DNA of 21,978 bases from Saprospiraceae bacterium (lineage in GTDB: Bacteria > Bacteroidota > Bacteroidia > Chitinophagales > Saprospiraceae), in assembly GCA_016719855.1 (NCBI GenBank), contig JADJYH010000036.1, positions 1 to 21,978 on the forward strand. The letters run 5' to 3'. Shown piece by piece: positions 7,902 to 16,152 of this stretch. The translations under genes were made by a program, and so were the position numbers. How positions within the stretch are numbered: position 1 is the stretch's first letter; each line of letters starts with the position of its first letter. The notes under the pieces were generated by a model that was not told the origin of the DNA, made no database searches, and saw only the letters and a list, made by a program, of their open reading frames with translations.

Positions 7902-10801
7902 CTAAAACTCCACCCACCCCCAATCCAAGTCCTCGGCGCAGGCACCGTTCCCCCAGTCAATCCCAACCGCCAAGGTCGGAAGAAATGCCAATGCCCCTCG
8001 TGTCGTTCGTGTTCGCCTGGATTTCAGGGTCGAGGCCGGGGTATTTCGTGAAGGTGAAAGCGTTCTGCACGGTGAGGTACAGGCGCAGGTTGCCAATCGC
8101 CTCGGTTTTGACCAAATCTTTGAAATTGTAGCCCAGCGTGATGTTTCGGATGCGCAGGTACGAGCCGTCCTCCAGCCAGCGGGTGGAGATGCGGCGGTTG
8201 CCGTTGCGGTCGTCAAGGCTGACTTTCGGGATGTCGGTGTCCGTGTTCGTGGGCGTCCAGCGGTCGAGGATGCCCTTGTAGGAATTGAAGCCCCCGGGCC
8301 TGCACTTCGTAGGCAAAATTGCCGAAAAGGAAATACACGTCGTTGCCCCGAACACCTTGCGCCAGCGCCGACAGGTCGAAGTTTTTGTAGGAAATGCTGG
8401 CGTTCAGGCCAAACATCACGTCCGGGAACGGGTTGCCGAGGTGCGCCCGGTCTTTGTCGTCAATCACGTTGTCGCCGTTCAAATCGGCGAACTTCACATC
8501 GCCCGGTCGGGTATCGTCGGTTTGGAAAGGGCTGGCATCAATTTCCGCCTGATTTTGGAAAATACCCTCCATTTTCCAAAGGAAAAACGAGCCGATGGGA
8601 TAGCCGACCTCCGTTTTCGTAATCGCCCCGTCGGAGAGGCCGAAACCGCCGGTTATGGGTTCGCTGTCGGCGAGGGAGACCACCTCGTTGTGTACCGTGG
8701 CAATGTTTGCGCCGATGCTGTATTGAAATTCTTTGCCGCCCCGAAAGGAAACGGACAGTTCCAAGCCCTTGTTTTCCACCTCCCCGGCGTTCACATAGGG
8801 CGGGTTTTGCGAGCCGCCCGCCTGCGGAATGGGCACCCGCACGAGTACATCCGACGTGAGTTTTTTGTAATAATCCGCCACGACGGAGAGACGGTCTTTC
8901 AGGAAGCCCAGCTCAATGCCGAAGTCAGTTTGAGTGGTCGTTTCCCAGCGGATATTGCTGTTGCCAGCTTCCACAAGCCTTGCGCCCGTGACGCTTTGGT
9001 CCCCAAAATCATAGACCCGCCGCCCGGTTTCCACGAGCGAACTGTACGGGTAAACGCCGATTTCCTGGTTTCCCAATTTGCCCCAACTTGCCCGCAGTTT
9101 CAGCGTCGAAACGACGGGAATGCTCTCAAAAAACCGCTCGTTCGACACGTTCCAGGCCGCTGAAACGGAGGGGAAAACGCCCCAGCGATTCCCATCGCCG
9201 AAGCGGGAAGAACCGTCCCGCCGCACGGACGCATTGACGACGTAACGGCTGGCATAGCTGGTCAAAATCTGCCGTGTTGTTCCAAACCAAATTTTGGTCG
9301 AAAACCCGGCTTTCCGACAGCGAAGTCGGGTCGTAAATGGCTTGGGATAGCCGCTCTTTGAACAGCTTGCCGTTTTCAAACAACAGGTCGGCACCGAGCG
9401 TGGTGCGCAGTCGCAGGCTTTCGATTGGCTTCAGCTCCGCAAAAACGTTCCCAAAAATCCGGTAGCGTTTTATCGTCCAGTCGGTGGCGTCAATCAAGCG
9501 CCAGCGGGTTGGCGTTGCCGTCGCCGTATAGGGTTGGGTCGCCGAGTTCGGAGGTGACTTTTACGTAGGAGCCATCGGCGTTGTAAACCGGCGACGGGCG
9601 CTGCGATGAGAGCGTAGCGGATGGCGTTCAGCTCGTTGCCGCCACCGAAGCCGTCGCCGGAAAAGTTGATGACTTTGCGGTCGGTAGCGGAAAAGGACAG
9701 ATTGTTGCCGATTTTGAAGCGCTTGCCTCCGGCTTCGCCGTTGAAGCGGAGTGAGTATTTTTGAAACCCTGGCCCCGGAAGACGCCGTCCTGGTTCTGGT
9801 ATTCTCCTAAAATATAAAAATTGCCGCCCTCGCTGCCGCCCGTTGCACTCAGGGCGTAGCGCTGGATGGGCGCATTGTTGAACACTTTCCCAGCCAATCG
9901 GTATCGGCCAGCGTATCCAAAATGGCGGTGTCGTACAGTTCAATCCAGCGGAGGAGGTCGCGCAGGGTAGTTGGCATTGTTGATGGCCTCGTTGCGGATG
10001 GTCAGGTAGTCTTCGGCGTTCAGCAGCCTGGGCAAACGATTGGCTTCCTGAATGCCCGTGGAGGCGTCGAAAGTGAAGCGAGCCTTGCCGGCCTTGCCCT
10101 TTTTAGTGGTGATGAGGATGACGCCGTTGGCCGCCCGTGCGCCGTAAATCGCCGCCGAAGCGCCGTCTTTCAGCACCTCGATGGATTCGATGTCGTTGGT
10201 GGAAAACATGTTGATGTTGCCCGTCGTGGGCACCCCGTCAATCACGAAAAGCGGGTTGTTGTTGCCGATGGTTCCAGCGCCCCGGATGCGCACGGCGATG
10301 TCGTCACCGGGAGCGCCCGTGGTCTGCGTCACCTGCACACTTGCCGCCTGACCTTGCAGCGCTTGGTCCAAGCCGTTCACGACGAGCTTTTCGATGTCCT
10401 TTGATTTTACGGAGGAAATAGAGGTTGCCACGTCGGACTTGATTTCACGCTTGTAACCCGTCACCACAACTTGGCTCAGCAGCTTGCGCCTTCGCCGAAG
10501 GATACGTCAATTTTAACCTGCCCTGTACGGCTATTTCCTGATTTTCAAAGCCGATGTAGAGAAAACCAGCACGGCATCTGATGCGGCTGTGAGGGCGTAA
10601 GTTCCGTCTACTTCTGTGACGGTGCCGTTGTCCGTCCCTTTTTTCGAGGATGTTCACGCCGATGAGCGTCTGGCCGTCCTCAGCGGAGGTGACGGTTCCG
10701 GTGATTTTAATGGGGCTTGTTGAAGCAAGCACCACCAGGGAAAAAATCAGAAGAAAGAAAATGCAGCAGCTGAAAAGTTGGGTGTGTCTTTGTCCTGTCA
10801 T
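7902..10801 (-). CDS. SusC/RagA-family TonB-dependent outer membrane transporter (frameshifted)
   Basis: This is an outer-membrane channel for TonB-driven import of oligomers bound by SusD. The chosen start at 10801 (MTGQRHTQLFSCC...) places the hydrophobic signal segment FFLLIFSLVVLAS near the N-terminus; an in-frame ATG at 10843 would add 14 residues. A carboxypeptidase-regulatory-like beta domain follows (ITGTVTSAEDGQTLIGVNIL ... YIGFENQEIAV). The plug domain follows: VVTGYKREIKSDVATSISSV, GAPGDDIAVRIRGAGTIGNN and FVIDGVP ... IESIEVLKDGASAAIYGARAANGVILITTKKG. The barrel has typical SusC strands, such as RYVVNASVRRDGSSRFGDGNRWG and LRASWGKLGNQEIG, and ends in NLRLYLTVQNAFTFTKYPGLDPEI. At about 967 residues it is slightly short. 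At least six frame changes are present. The last residues and the stop near 7902 are uncertain. Confidence 0.9.
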
Positions 10802-10833
10802 CGGGTTGATTTTGCAGATGGTAGATTGTTCCG

Positions 10834-10859
10834 CCGATACCATTGTACATGGGTATCGG
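10834..10859. promoter_or_regulatory. Dyad in the susC leader, candidate operator
   Basis: CCGATACC (10834-10841) and GGTATCGG (10852-10859) are perfect inverted arms around ten bases that contain the palindrome TGTACA. It lies 33 bases upstream of the preferred susC start and about 130 bases upstream of the divergent AraC-type gene. Its symmetry and place suggest a protein-binding site or an mRNA hairpin. AraC-family proteins often prefer direct repeats, so binding by the neighbouring regulator is only a guess. Confidence 0.5.
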
Positions 10860-10888
10860 TGCTACATTTTATCTATTTCGCAAAATTC

Positions 10889-10896
10889 CAAATTTA
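10889..10896 (-). promoter_or_regulatory. Candidate -7 box for the susCD operon
   Basis: On the minus strand the sequence is TAAATTTG, matching the Bacteroidota -7 consensus TAnnTTTG. A matching TTTG box at the usual distance of about 19 bases is not seen; the nearest are about 9 and 27 bases away. A start site just downstream would give a leader of roughly 80 bases that includes the dyad at 10834-10859. Confidence 0.35.
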
Positions 10897-10990
10897 TACA
10901 AACCGCAAATGATACTTTTCTGCCAAAATCATGGTACTATTGTGAATAATGGTTTGGCAACTTAAAAACTCGGCAAAACAATATTTCAAC

Positions 10991-11968
10991 ATGCACATTT
11001 ATCGAGAAATCACCCCCTACAGGAACCCGATGTGTTCGTCGTCCTGAACTCGTTCAACAACGGCTTCAACTACCCCATACATAATCATCCGGAGTTTGAG
11101 CTGAACCTCGTCTCGGGCATCTCTGGTGAGCGTATCGTGGGCGATTCCACAGAGCATTACTTCGACAACGACCTAGTGTTGCTCGGCTCCAACCTTTACC
11201 ACAAATGGGACGGCGATGAGGCATTGTTGCACAGTGGGCAGCCTTACCGTGTCATCACCATCCAGTTCGGGATGGATTTGTTCAGCTCAAAATTGTTGCA
11301 GAAAGACCGTTTTTACAAAATCAGGAAACTGCTACAAGACGCCTCACGGGAATAAAATTTCATGGAAAACCTTCGAGGCGGCAAAGTCAAAAATGGTAGC
11401 GCTGACGGAGGACCAAGGGTTTACAAGCGTCATCGGTTTTTTGCAATTGCTGGACTTGCTTTCGCAAACAACGGAAATGACCTTTTTGGCGAGCGAAGGA
11501 TTTACCCCACAGGCGCTCCGCTCAGACAGCAACCGCATCCAAATCGCTTATGGTTTCATCCTGACAAACTTCCATGACCCTGACTTAAAAATCGGCGATC
11601 TGGCGGCCTTGGTCAACATGAGCAGCTCCACGTTCAGCCATTTTTTTCAAAAATACACCAATAAAAACTTCACGGAATTCCTCATTGACGTACGCCTCGG
11701 CAACGTCTGTAAGTTGCTGTTGAACACCAACGAAAACATCAACCAGATTTCCTACCGCTCCGGCTTCAACAACGCCGCCAATTTCAACCGCCTTTTCAAG
11801 AAATACCGCTCCTGCACTCCCGCCGAATACCGCCGCCGCAACAAGGAAAACGGCGATTTTGATTGGGAAAAACAAATGACGCCCAGTCAGTTTTTGCCAA
11901 ATGGTGTCAAGGTGATGGCGGATGCTGGGCCATTTGAGTATTCGACGACGAAGGTGGTACATGCGTAA
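10991..11968 (+). CDS. AraC-family transcriptional regulator (frameshifted)
   Basis: The start at 10991 reads MHIYREITP; a frame change near 11025 leads into DVFVVLNSFNNGFNYPIHNHPEFELNLV. This is a cupin-type sensor domain with the H-x-H-x-E pattern, continuing VLLGSNLYHKW. A second frame change near 11350 leads to the C-terminal half with two helix-turn-helix motifs: LKIGDLAALVNMSSSTFSHFFQKYTNKNFTEFLIDVRL and INQISYRSGFNNAANFNRLFKKYRSCTPAEYRR, both canonical for the family. Total length is about 325 residues. It is divergent from susC across about 190 bases, the usual position of a local regulator, so it probably controls the SusCD/LamG locus in response to a sugar-derived signal. The effector is unknown. 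Confidence 0.88.
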
Positions 11969-12020
11969 AATGGTGGGATGTACTATTCGGGCCTCACTGC
12001 TCCTCACCAGGCCGAAATAA

Positions 12021-12051
12021 AAAGGGCCGTGAAATGATTTCATGACCCTTT
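12021..12051. terminator. Bidirectional hairpin terminator
   Basis: AAAGGGCCGTGAAAT (12021-12035) pairs with ATTTCATGACCCTTT (12037-12051) with two G-U type positions; the innermost pairs would open to form the loop. On the minus strand it is followed by a T-rich tract (CCCTTTTTATTT), so it suits the end of the tRNA transcript. It also lies 52 bases after the AraC-type stop and can end that message. Confidence 0.75.
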
Positions 12052-12057
12052 AAACGG

Positions 12058-12131
12058 TCGGGGTAGCAGGATTCGAACCTGCGGCCCCTGTTCCCAAAAC
12101 AGGTGCGCTAACCGGACTGCGCTACACCCCG
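12058..12131 (-). tRNA. tRNA-Pro (TGG)
   Basis: Acceptor CGGGGTG pairs with TACCCCG, with discriminator A. The D arm is GCGC/GCGC. The anticodon stem CCTGT/ACAGG encloses the loop TTTGGGA (anticodon TGG), and the T arm is GCAGG-TTCGAAT-CCTGC. CCA is not encoded. The variable region is GGCC, one base shorter than the usual five, next to a run of G. A missing G from a sequence error is likely. Confidence 0.95.
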
Positions 12132-12248
12132 TACCCTCCTCCTCGAAGGGGTCCGCAAGTTTTTACTGGCGACCCTTTCGAATTTTTAAGGATACTTTCA
12201 TCCTCAACTTTGTTGCCCCCCTAGAACGCAAGCATTTTAAAAAGGTTG

Positions 12249-12335
12249 CGGTGAGACCGGATTCGAACCCGGGTACCAGTTTCCCAGTACGACAGTTTAG
12301 CAAACTGTTGGTTTCAGCCACTCACCCATCTCACT
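12249..12335 (-). tRNA. tRNA-Ser (GCT)
   Basis: The anticodon stem ACAGT/ACTGT holds the loop TTGCTAA (anticodon GCT), and a long variable arm typical of serine tRNAs follows (GTACTGGGAAACTGGTAC). The 3' side reads CCGGG-TTCGAAT-CCGG-TCTCACC-G. The T stem lacks one C against CCGGG, and the acceptor 5' side reads AGTGAGA where GGTGAGA is needed. Both defects vanish if one C and one G are restored to short homopolymers. Confidence 0.92.
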
Positions 12336-12442
12336 GGGTTTTGCCGAAGCGGGTGCAAAGGTAAATTTCGTTTTCAGAAAACCAAATTCAAACCATGCAC
12401 TTTTTCAGAATTTCCTCGGGCAATGGCAAAACCCCTTACCAA

Positions 12443-13877
12443 TTACTTTTCGTTCAGCGTCAATCGTATCTTTTCTCCAGCTCTGAAACGGTATCTTTGA
12501 AGACCAAGTCGGTTTCCATCAAGTCCTGCACCGTTTTGATGGAGTAAGTAACAGTGCTGTGGTACGCCCACCAAACATCTCCCCGATGTTCTTTAGTGAT
12601 TTGTCAGTCAGGTTTTTGCCAAGTATGGAAGTTGCCGGTAATTACAATCTGGCGCTTACGGGTCTTGCCGCCAAGTTTCTCAACTGGCAAGTCAAAATGG
12701 TCGGCCACCAAGTTCTTGATGAATTCAAGCGTTATTTCCTTGTTGATTTGGGTAACAAAATTCTTTACCACTTCTTTTGCCAAGTCCACGTCTATTTCCC
12801 GGCGGTTCAGCGACGATTGGGCGATGACGGAAACCAGCACCCCCTCCAGCTCACGAATGTTGTTCTGGATATGGTAGCAGATGAATTCCACGACACTGTT
12901 TGGCAGTTCTACGCCTTCGCGGTTCATCTTGGACTCAAGGATGGCTACACGGGTTTCGAAATCAGGTACTTGCAGGTCGGCGGAAAGTCCCCACTTGAAG
13001 CGGGAAATCAAGCGCTCCTCCATCCCGTCAAGGTCCTTTGGTGGGCGGTCTGAGGTCAGGATGATTTGCTTGCCACCTTGATGCAGTTGGTTGAAGATGT
13101 GGAAGAAAATTTCCTGGGTTTTCTGCTTGTTGGCCAAGAACTGGATATCGTCAACAATCAACACGTCCACCATCTGGTAGAAGTTCACAAAGTCGTTGAC
13201 CGCGTTGTTCTTGATGGAGTCAATGATTTGGCCGGTAAATTTTTCGGAGGAAACGTACAGGACGGACTTATTATCATGCAGTTTCAGCACCTCGTTTCCG
13301 ACAGCATGGGCCAAGTGCGTCTTACCTAAGCCCACATCACCAAAGATGACCAAGGGGTTGAAGGCTGTGCCACCGGGTTTTTGGCCACAGCATGTCCTGC
13401 AGAACAGGCCAGCGGGTTGCAATCACCTTCTATAAAGGTGTTGAAAGTATAAGTTGGGTTGAGCTGAGACTCAATCTTCAGTTTTTTAATTCCGGGGATT
13501 ACAAAAGGATTTTTTATGCTGCTGGTGTCAATGCTACCTGGGTTTGCGCCGTTTGAGTAGCCACTTTTCGGAGCAGTGGTAGATTCGTTCTTTGCCTGTT
13601 CCTCGTTGCGCTGTTGGCGCAGGTTGGATGAAAGAATTTGATATTCCAAGCGGCCTTTGTCACCAAGCTCCTTGCGGATGGACATTTTCAGGAGCGAAAC
13701 GTAATGCTCCTCTAGCCATTCGTAGAAGAACTTGTTCGGCACTTGAATAGTTAGTGCATTGTTTTCAAGCCTGATTGGCCGGATTGGCTCAAACCAGGTC
13801 TTGAAGCTTTGACCGTTAACGTTCCTTCGGATAACATGCAAGCAGCTATCCCATACTGTTACGCAATCCTTTACCAT
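12443..13877 (-). CDS. dnaA: Chromosomal replication initiator DnaA (frameshifted)
   Basis: DnaA is the ATP-dependent initiator that opens oriC. The start at 13877 (MVKDCVTVWDSCLHVIRRNVNGQSFKTWFEPI) is a standard domain I. A variable linker follows, then the AAA+ domain: YTFNTFIEGDCN, Walker A GDVGLGKTH, Walker B VDVLIVDDIQFL, sensor 1 IILTSDRPPKDLDGMEERLISRFKWGL. Domain IV follows with LTDKSLKNIGEMFGGR and, after restoring one base, DHSTVTYSIKTVQDLMETD. Breaks lie near 13400, near 12625 and at the GGR segment near 12562. The last is at 12471-12474, where AAAA on the minus strand needs one more A to give EKKIRLTLNEK and the stop at 12443. The corrected length of about 478 residues is normal. 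Confidence 0.95.
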
Positions 13878-14243
13878 TCTCCAAATTAGTTGGCAGTTAA
13901 GAAATAAGGTTTCGGTTCCCGTCCTCTTCGGGTTTTTATAGTATCAGTAAATCAGGAAGTTACTCGAGTGAATGCGCTGGGCATGCAAATAGACAGATTG
14001 TTGTTGACTCAGTCATCAATTTGCGGTATTGATTGGAGAGTTGCAAAGGTGGTGAAATTCCATCAATCCGGTCAGGGATTTTTTAACTTTTTTTTGATTT
14101 TTTTTCTCGCAAAATTTCAATCACAGACTAAATATTCATAAACCATTCAGTATCAGCCAGATAGGCAGTCTAAGTCCTAACTCATTGAAAATCAATTATT
14201 TATATTTACAAGTACTGATAATCAACGAGTTATGGACAGCATT
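13878..14243. other. AT-rich intergenic region upstream of dnaA
   Basis: No gene is seen. Around 14081-14107 there are three T-runs close together (TTTTTTAACTTTTTTTTGATTTTTTTT). I looked for the DnaA box TTATCCACA on both strands and found only one weak resemblance (GTTATGGACAG near 14229). I therefore do not call an origin here. It must hold the dnaA promoter, but no clear TAnnTTTG box was found. Confidence 0.5.
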
Positions 14244-14775
14244 TTACATCAACAGAGAAGCCTCCTTTTTAATAGCTAGCAGGGGCGGTGTTTAAGGAAC
14301 TTGCCGATTGGCTATCCGTCTGCGATAAAAGCACGGTGGCGAGCTGCTTAGAAGCTCCTTTGGGTCAACTTGTTCATACATACCATTGATGTCCATCACG
14401 GTATTATCTCTCGAAATCTTGATTATCTGCCACAATTGTTCGGAAACATAGACCTGTTGTGTAATATTGTATTCAAACTCCTGTTGAATGTTCAGCAGCA
14501 TGGCCAATCGCAAGGCGGCATTAGTTTGGCCCTCCTCCCGCAGCCTGAGCATGAGGCTTGGAATGGCAATACGTTCACAAAAGAGAGAGAGCCGCTCATA
14601 GGCTTGCAGCCGTGATGGTATTGTTGTATTGCCTTGATTTTGTCTGAATTCCAACACCTTGAGATGGTACTGCTTGTCCAGGTAGGTTTTCATCAAGTAG
14701 TAAACTGTGAAAAAACAACAAGCGCAGGTACTGTGATTTTAATGATTTCAGCAGGGCTATCAACCAATTTGACAT
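14244..14775 (-). CDS. DUF7935-like small membrane protein (frameshifted)
   Basis: Joined frames read MSNWLIAL, then AEIIKITVPALVVFFTVYYLMKTYLDK (one N-terminal transmembrane helix), then a helical cytoplasmic part LEFRQNQGNTTIPSRLQAYERLSLFCERI ... IQQEFEYNITQQVYVSEQLWQIIKISRDNTV. It ends KQLATVLLSQTDSQSASSLN ... LLAIKKEASLLM and stops at 14244. I recognise the pattern PxRLQAYERLxLFxERI with QQEYEHNxxQQVYVS from a widespread uncharacterised Bacteroidota family, DUF7935 to my recollection. The function is unknown. One break is at 14710-14715, where six T on the minus strand need a seventh. Others lie near 14750 and 14350. Length is about 177 residues. It is transcribed toward dnaA and divergent from the Fe-S carrier. 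Confidence 0.75.
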
Positions 14776-14914
14776 GAGTTCAAGTTTTTGTTCTTAACGA
14801 AAATGCCTGTAAACGAAACAAGTTTTTTGTTTGGGGCGCAAAAACTAAGCCAAAGCATGAAATTTAAAAATCATTTCATTGGCCTCAACCGAAGTCCATC
14901 CAGATTTGTTTCGG

Positions 14915-14942
14915 TTTGTGAATTTCAGATTTGCTAAATTTG
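14915..14942 (+). promoter_or_regulatory. Promoter of the Fe-S carrier gene
   Basis: TTTG (14915-14918) and TAAATTTG (14935-14942) match the Bacteroidota -33 TTTG and -7 TAnnTTTG boxes, with a 16-base spacer that is slightly short. The predicted start site would lie about 15 bases before the ATG at 14964. The leader is A-rich (CCTAAAAAAATAAGAAAA), as is usual for the phylum in place of a Shine-Dalgarno site. Confidence 0.5.
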
Positions 14943-14963
14943 TGGCCTAAAAAAATAAGAAAA

Positions 14964-15311
14964 ATGCAAACTACCATATCCGCATTGCCCATATCGCTCA
15001 CGCAAGGCGCTGTTGAACAACTCCGCAACATCATGGAAAGCCAAAACATCCCCGATGAACATGGCCTTCGTATTGGTGTGAAAGGCGGCGGATGCTCTGG
15101 CTTTTCCTACCAATTAGGGTTCGACGCCAAAACCGACCAAGACGATGAATTCGAAATTGGTGGCCTTCGTGTCTTTATGCAAAAAGCCCATGCCATCTAC
15201 CTGCTTGGAATGGAAATCGACTGGGTGGACGGCCTAAACAACCGTGGGTTCTCATTCAACAACCCCAATGCCACCTCCACTTGTGGTTGCGGAACTTCTT
15301 TTTCTGCCTGA
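14964..15311 (+). CDS. A-type iron-sulfur carrier protein (HesB/IscA/SufA family)
   Basis: This small scaffold or carrier protein passes Fe-S clusters to apo-enzymes in the cytoplasm. The 115-residue protein is unbroken and full length. The three conserved cysteines are present: C44 in GGGCSGFSY, and C107 and C109 in the CGCG motif near the end. The core LRIGVKGGGCSGFSYQLGF and DWVDGLNNRGFSFNNPNATSTCGCG fits the family closely. The ATG at 14964 is preferred over an upstream in-frame start at 14931, because family members begin near SLTQGAVEQL and the promoter box lies at 14935-14942. It stands alone, not in a suf or isc cluster. IscA, SufA and ErpA cannot be told apart from sequence alone. 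Confidence 0.95.
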   Translation: MQTTISALPISLTQGAVEQLRNIMESQNIPDEHGLRIGVKGGGCSGFSYQLGFDAKTDQDDEFEIGGLRVFMQKAHAIYLLGMEIDWVDGLNNRGFSFNNPNATSTCGCGTSFSA

Positions 15312-15333
15312 TTTACAGATTCTAATATAATTC

Positions 15334-15365
15334 AAAAGCCCGACAGGTTCATCCGTCGGGCTTTT
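15334..15365 (+). terminator. Rho-independent terminator
   Basis: AAAAGCCCGAC (15334-15344) and GTCGGGCTTTT (15355-15365) form a perfect 11-bp stem with a 10-base loop and a T-tail, 22 bases after the Fe-S carrier stop. Confidence 0.95.
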
Positions 15366-15747
15366 CGTTAACGAAGTCAATGACTGATTATTGGATGTTC
15401 TCACGCAAAATCCGGTTTCAAATCCGAGTTTCACCTATCAGGTTTCCAAAGCCCACGATTGAAATCAAAACAAACTTTTTGGTCCTGTTTTGACGATACG
15501 TGACTGATTCGCTTGTAACAATAAAAGAGGGGGGTATAAGGAGGTAATGAAATCTTTCCGAAACCGTTACCAAACTTGAAAGCATTTCAAAACAATGCGA
15601 CAAAGATACTCCAAAATGAAAACCCCGCTCCAGAGGTCATTTTTTCAGTAAAAATACGGAGGCAAACAAATCGAAAAAATGAGTCGCAAACAACTGATTT
15701 ACAGCAATTTACAAGAAAATTAATGCCGCCATTGTTTGTACCAAACC
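15366..15747. other. Intergenic region without recognised gene
   Basis: This stretch lies between the Fe-S carrier terminator and the 3' end of the convergent minus-strand pair. I see no conserved ORF, RNA or clear hairpin; short frames on either strand have no protein-like pattern. A purine-rich patch at 15525-15545 (AGAGGGGGGTATAAGGAGG) is the only visible oddity. Confidence 0.5.
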
Positions 15748-16149
15748 CTAATCCTTCAGTTTATCTTCCAAAGAAATTTCATCAACTTGTTCTTCAGATT
15801 TGCTTTGGTTTGCATCAAACTTGATGATTTTGCTAGCCAAAAGCCTTGCCTCCACACCTGGATTTTTGAGCCAGTTCACTGACCAAAAAGGCAGGTACAC
15901 CATTCCCGCTTTTTCAATGGCATCACGCTGGCTTTGCTCCCAAAGTGGTGAGGTAAAGGTTGTGCCTGAAAAAAAGCCGTCAGGATGCAGTACCACTGGC
16001 TTGCCGCCTTCGTGAAGCGGTTTGACCGTCATTGGAAAATTAACTGAATCAGTGGCCACTTTCGTAGAAATTCGCTTCAAGTCCAAAAACGGCCCCAGCG
16101 CATGGATGACCTCCTCGGTAAAAATAGACGGAGGTGCATCGCTGCTCAT
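15748..16149 (-). CDS. Small restriction-endonuclease-like protein (MTES_1575-type fold)
   Basis: A clean 133-residue frame: MSSDAPPSIFTEEVIHALGPFLDL, then GKPVVLHPDGFFSGTTF, SPLWEQSQRDAIEKAGMVYLPFWSVNWLKNP and GVEARLLASKI, with an acidic C-tail. The order V-x-H-P-D-G-F-F, RDAIEKAGMVYLPFWS and WLKNP matches the Vsr/MTES_1575-like nuclease tail found fused to large SF1 helicases. In those, the fragment usually reads as E-x-D-G; here H replaces the acidic residue and no E-x-K is obvious, so activity is doubtful. It begins one codon (AGC) after the TAA of the helicase-like gene, in the same frame. It is probably co-translated and acts with it; a lost fusion or a read-through is the alternative. 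Confidence 0.6.
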   Translation of the reverse strand: MSSDAPPSIFTEEVIHALGPFLDLKRISTKVATDSVNFPMTVKPLHEGGKPVVLHPDGFFSGTTFTSPLWEQSQRDAIEKAGMVYLPFWSVNWLKNPGVEARLLASKIIKFDANQSKSEEQVDEISLEDKLKD

Positions 16150-16152
16150 GCT

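Noticed and set aside
8285..9163. Plus-strand open frame of 292 codons
   Set aside because: It lies opposite the SusC barrel, which is strongly conserved; typical shadow of a GC-rich gene.
13878..14243. Possible oriC next to dnaA
   Set aside because: The gap is AT-rich, but I found no cluster of DnaA boxes on either strand, only one weak resemblance near 14229. In this phylum dnaA is not always beside the origin.
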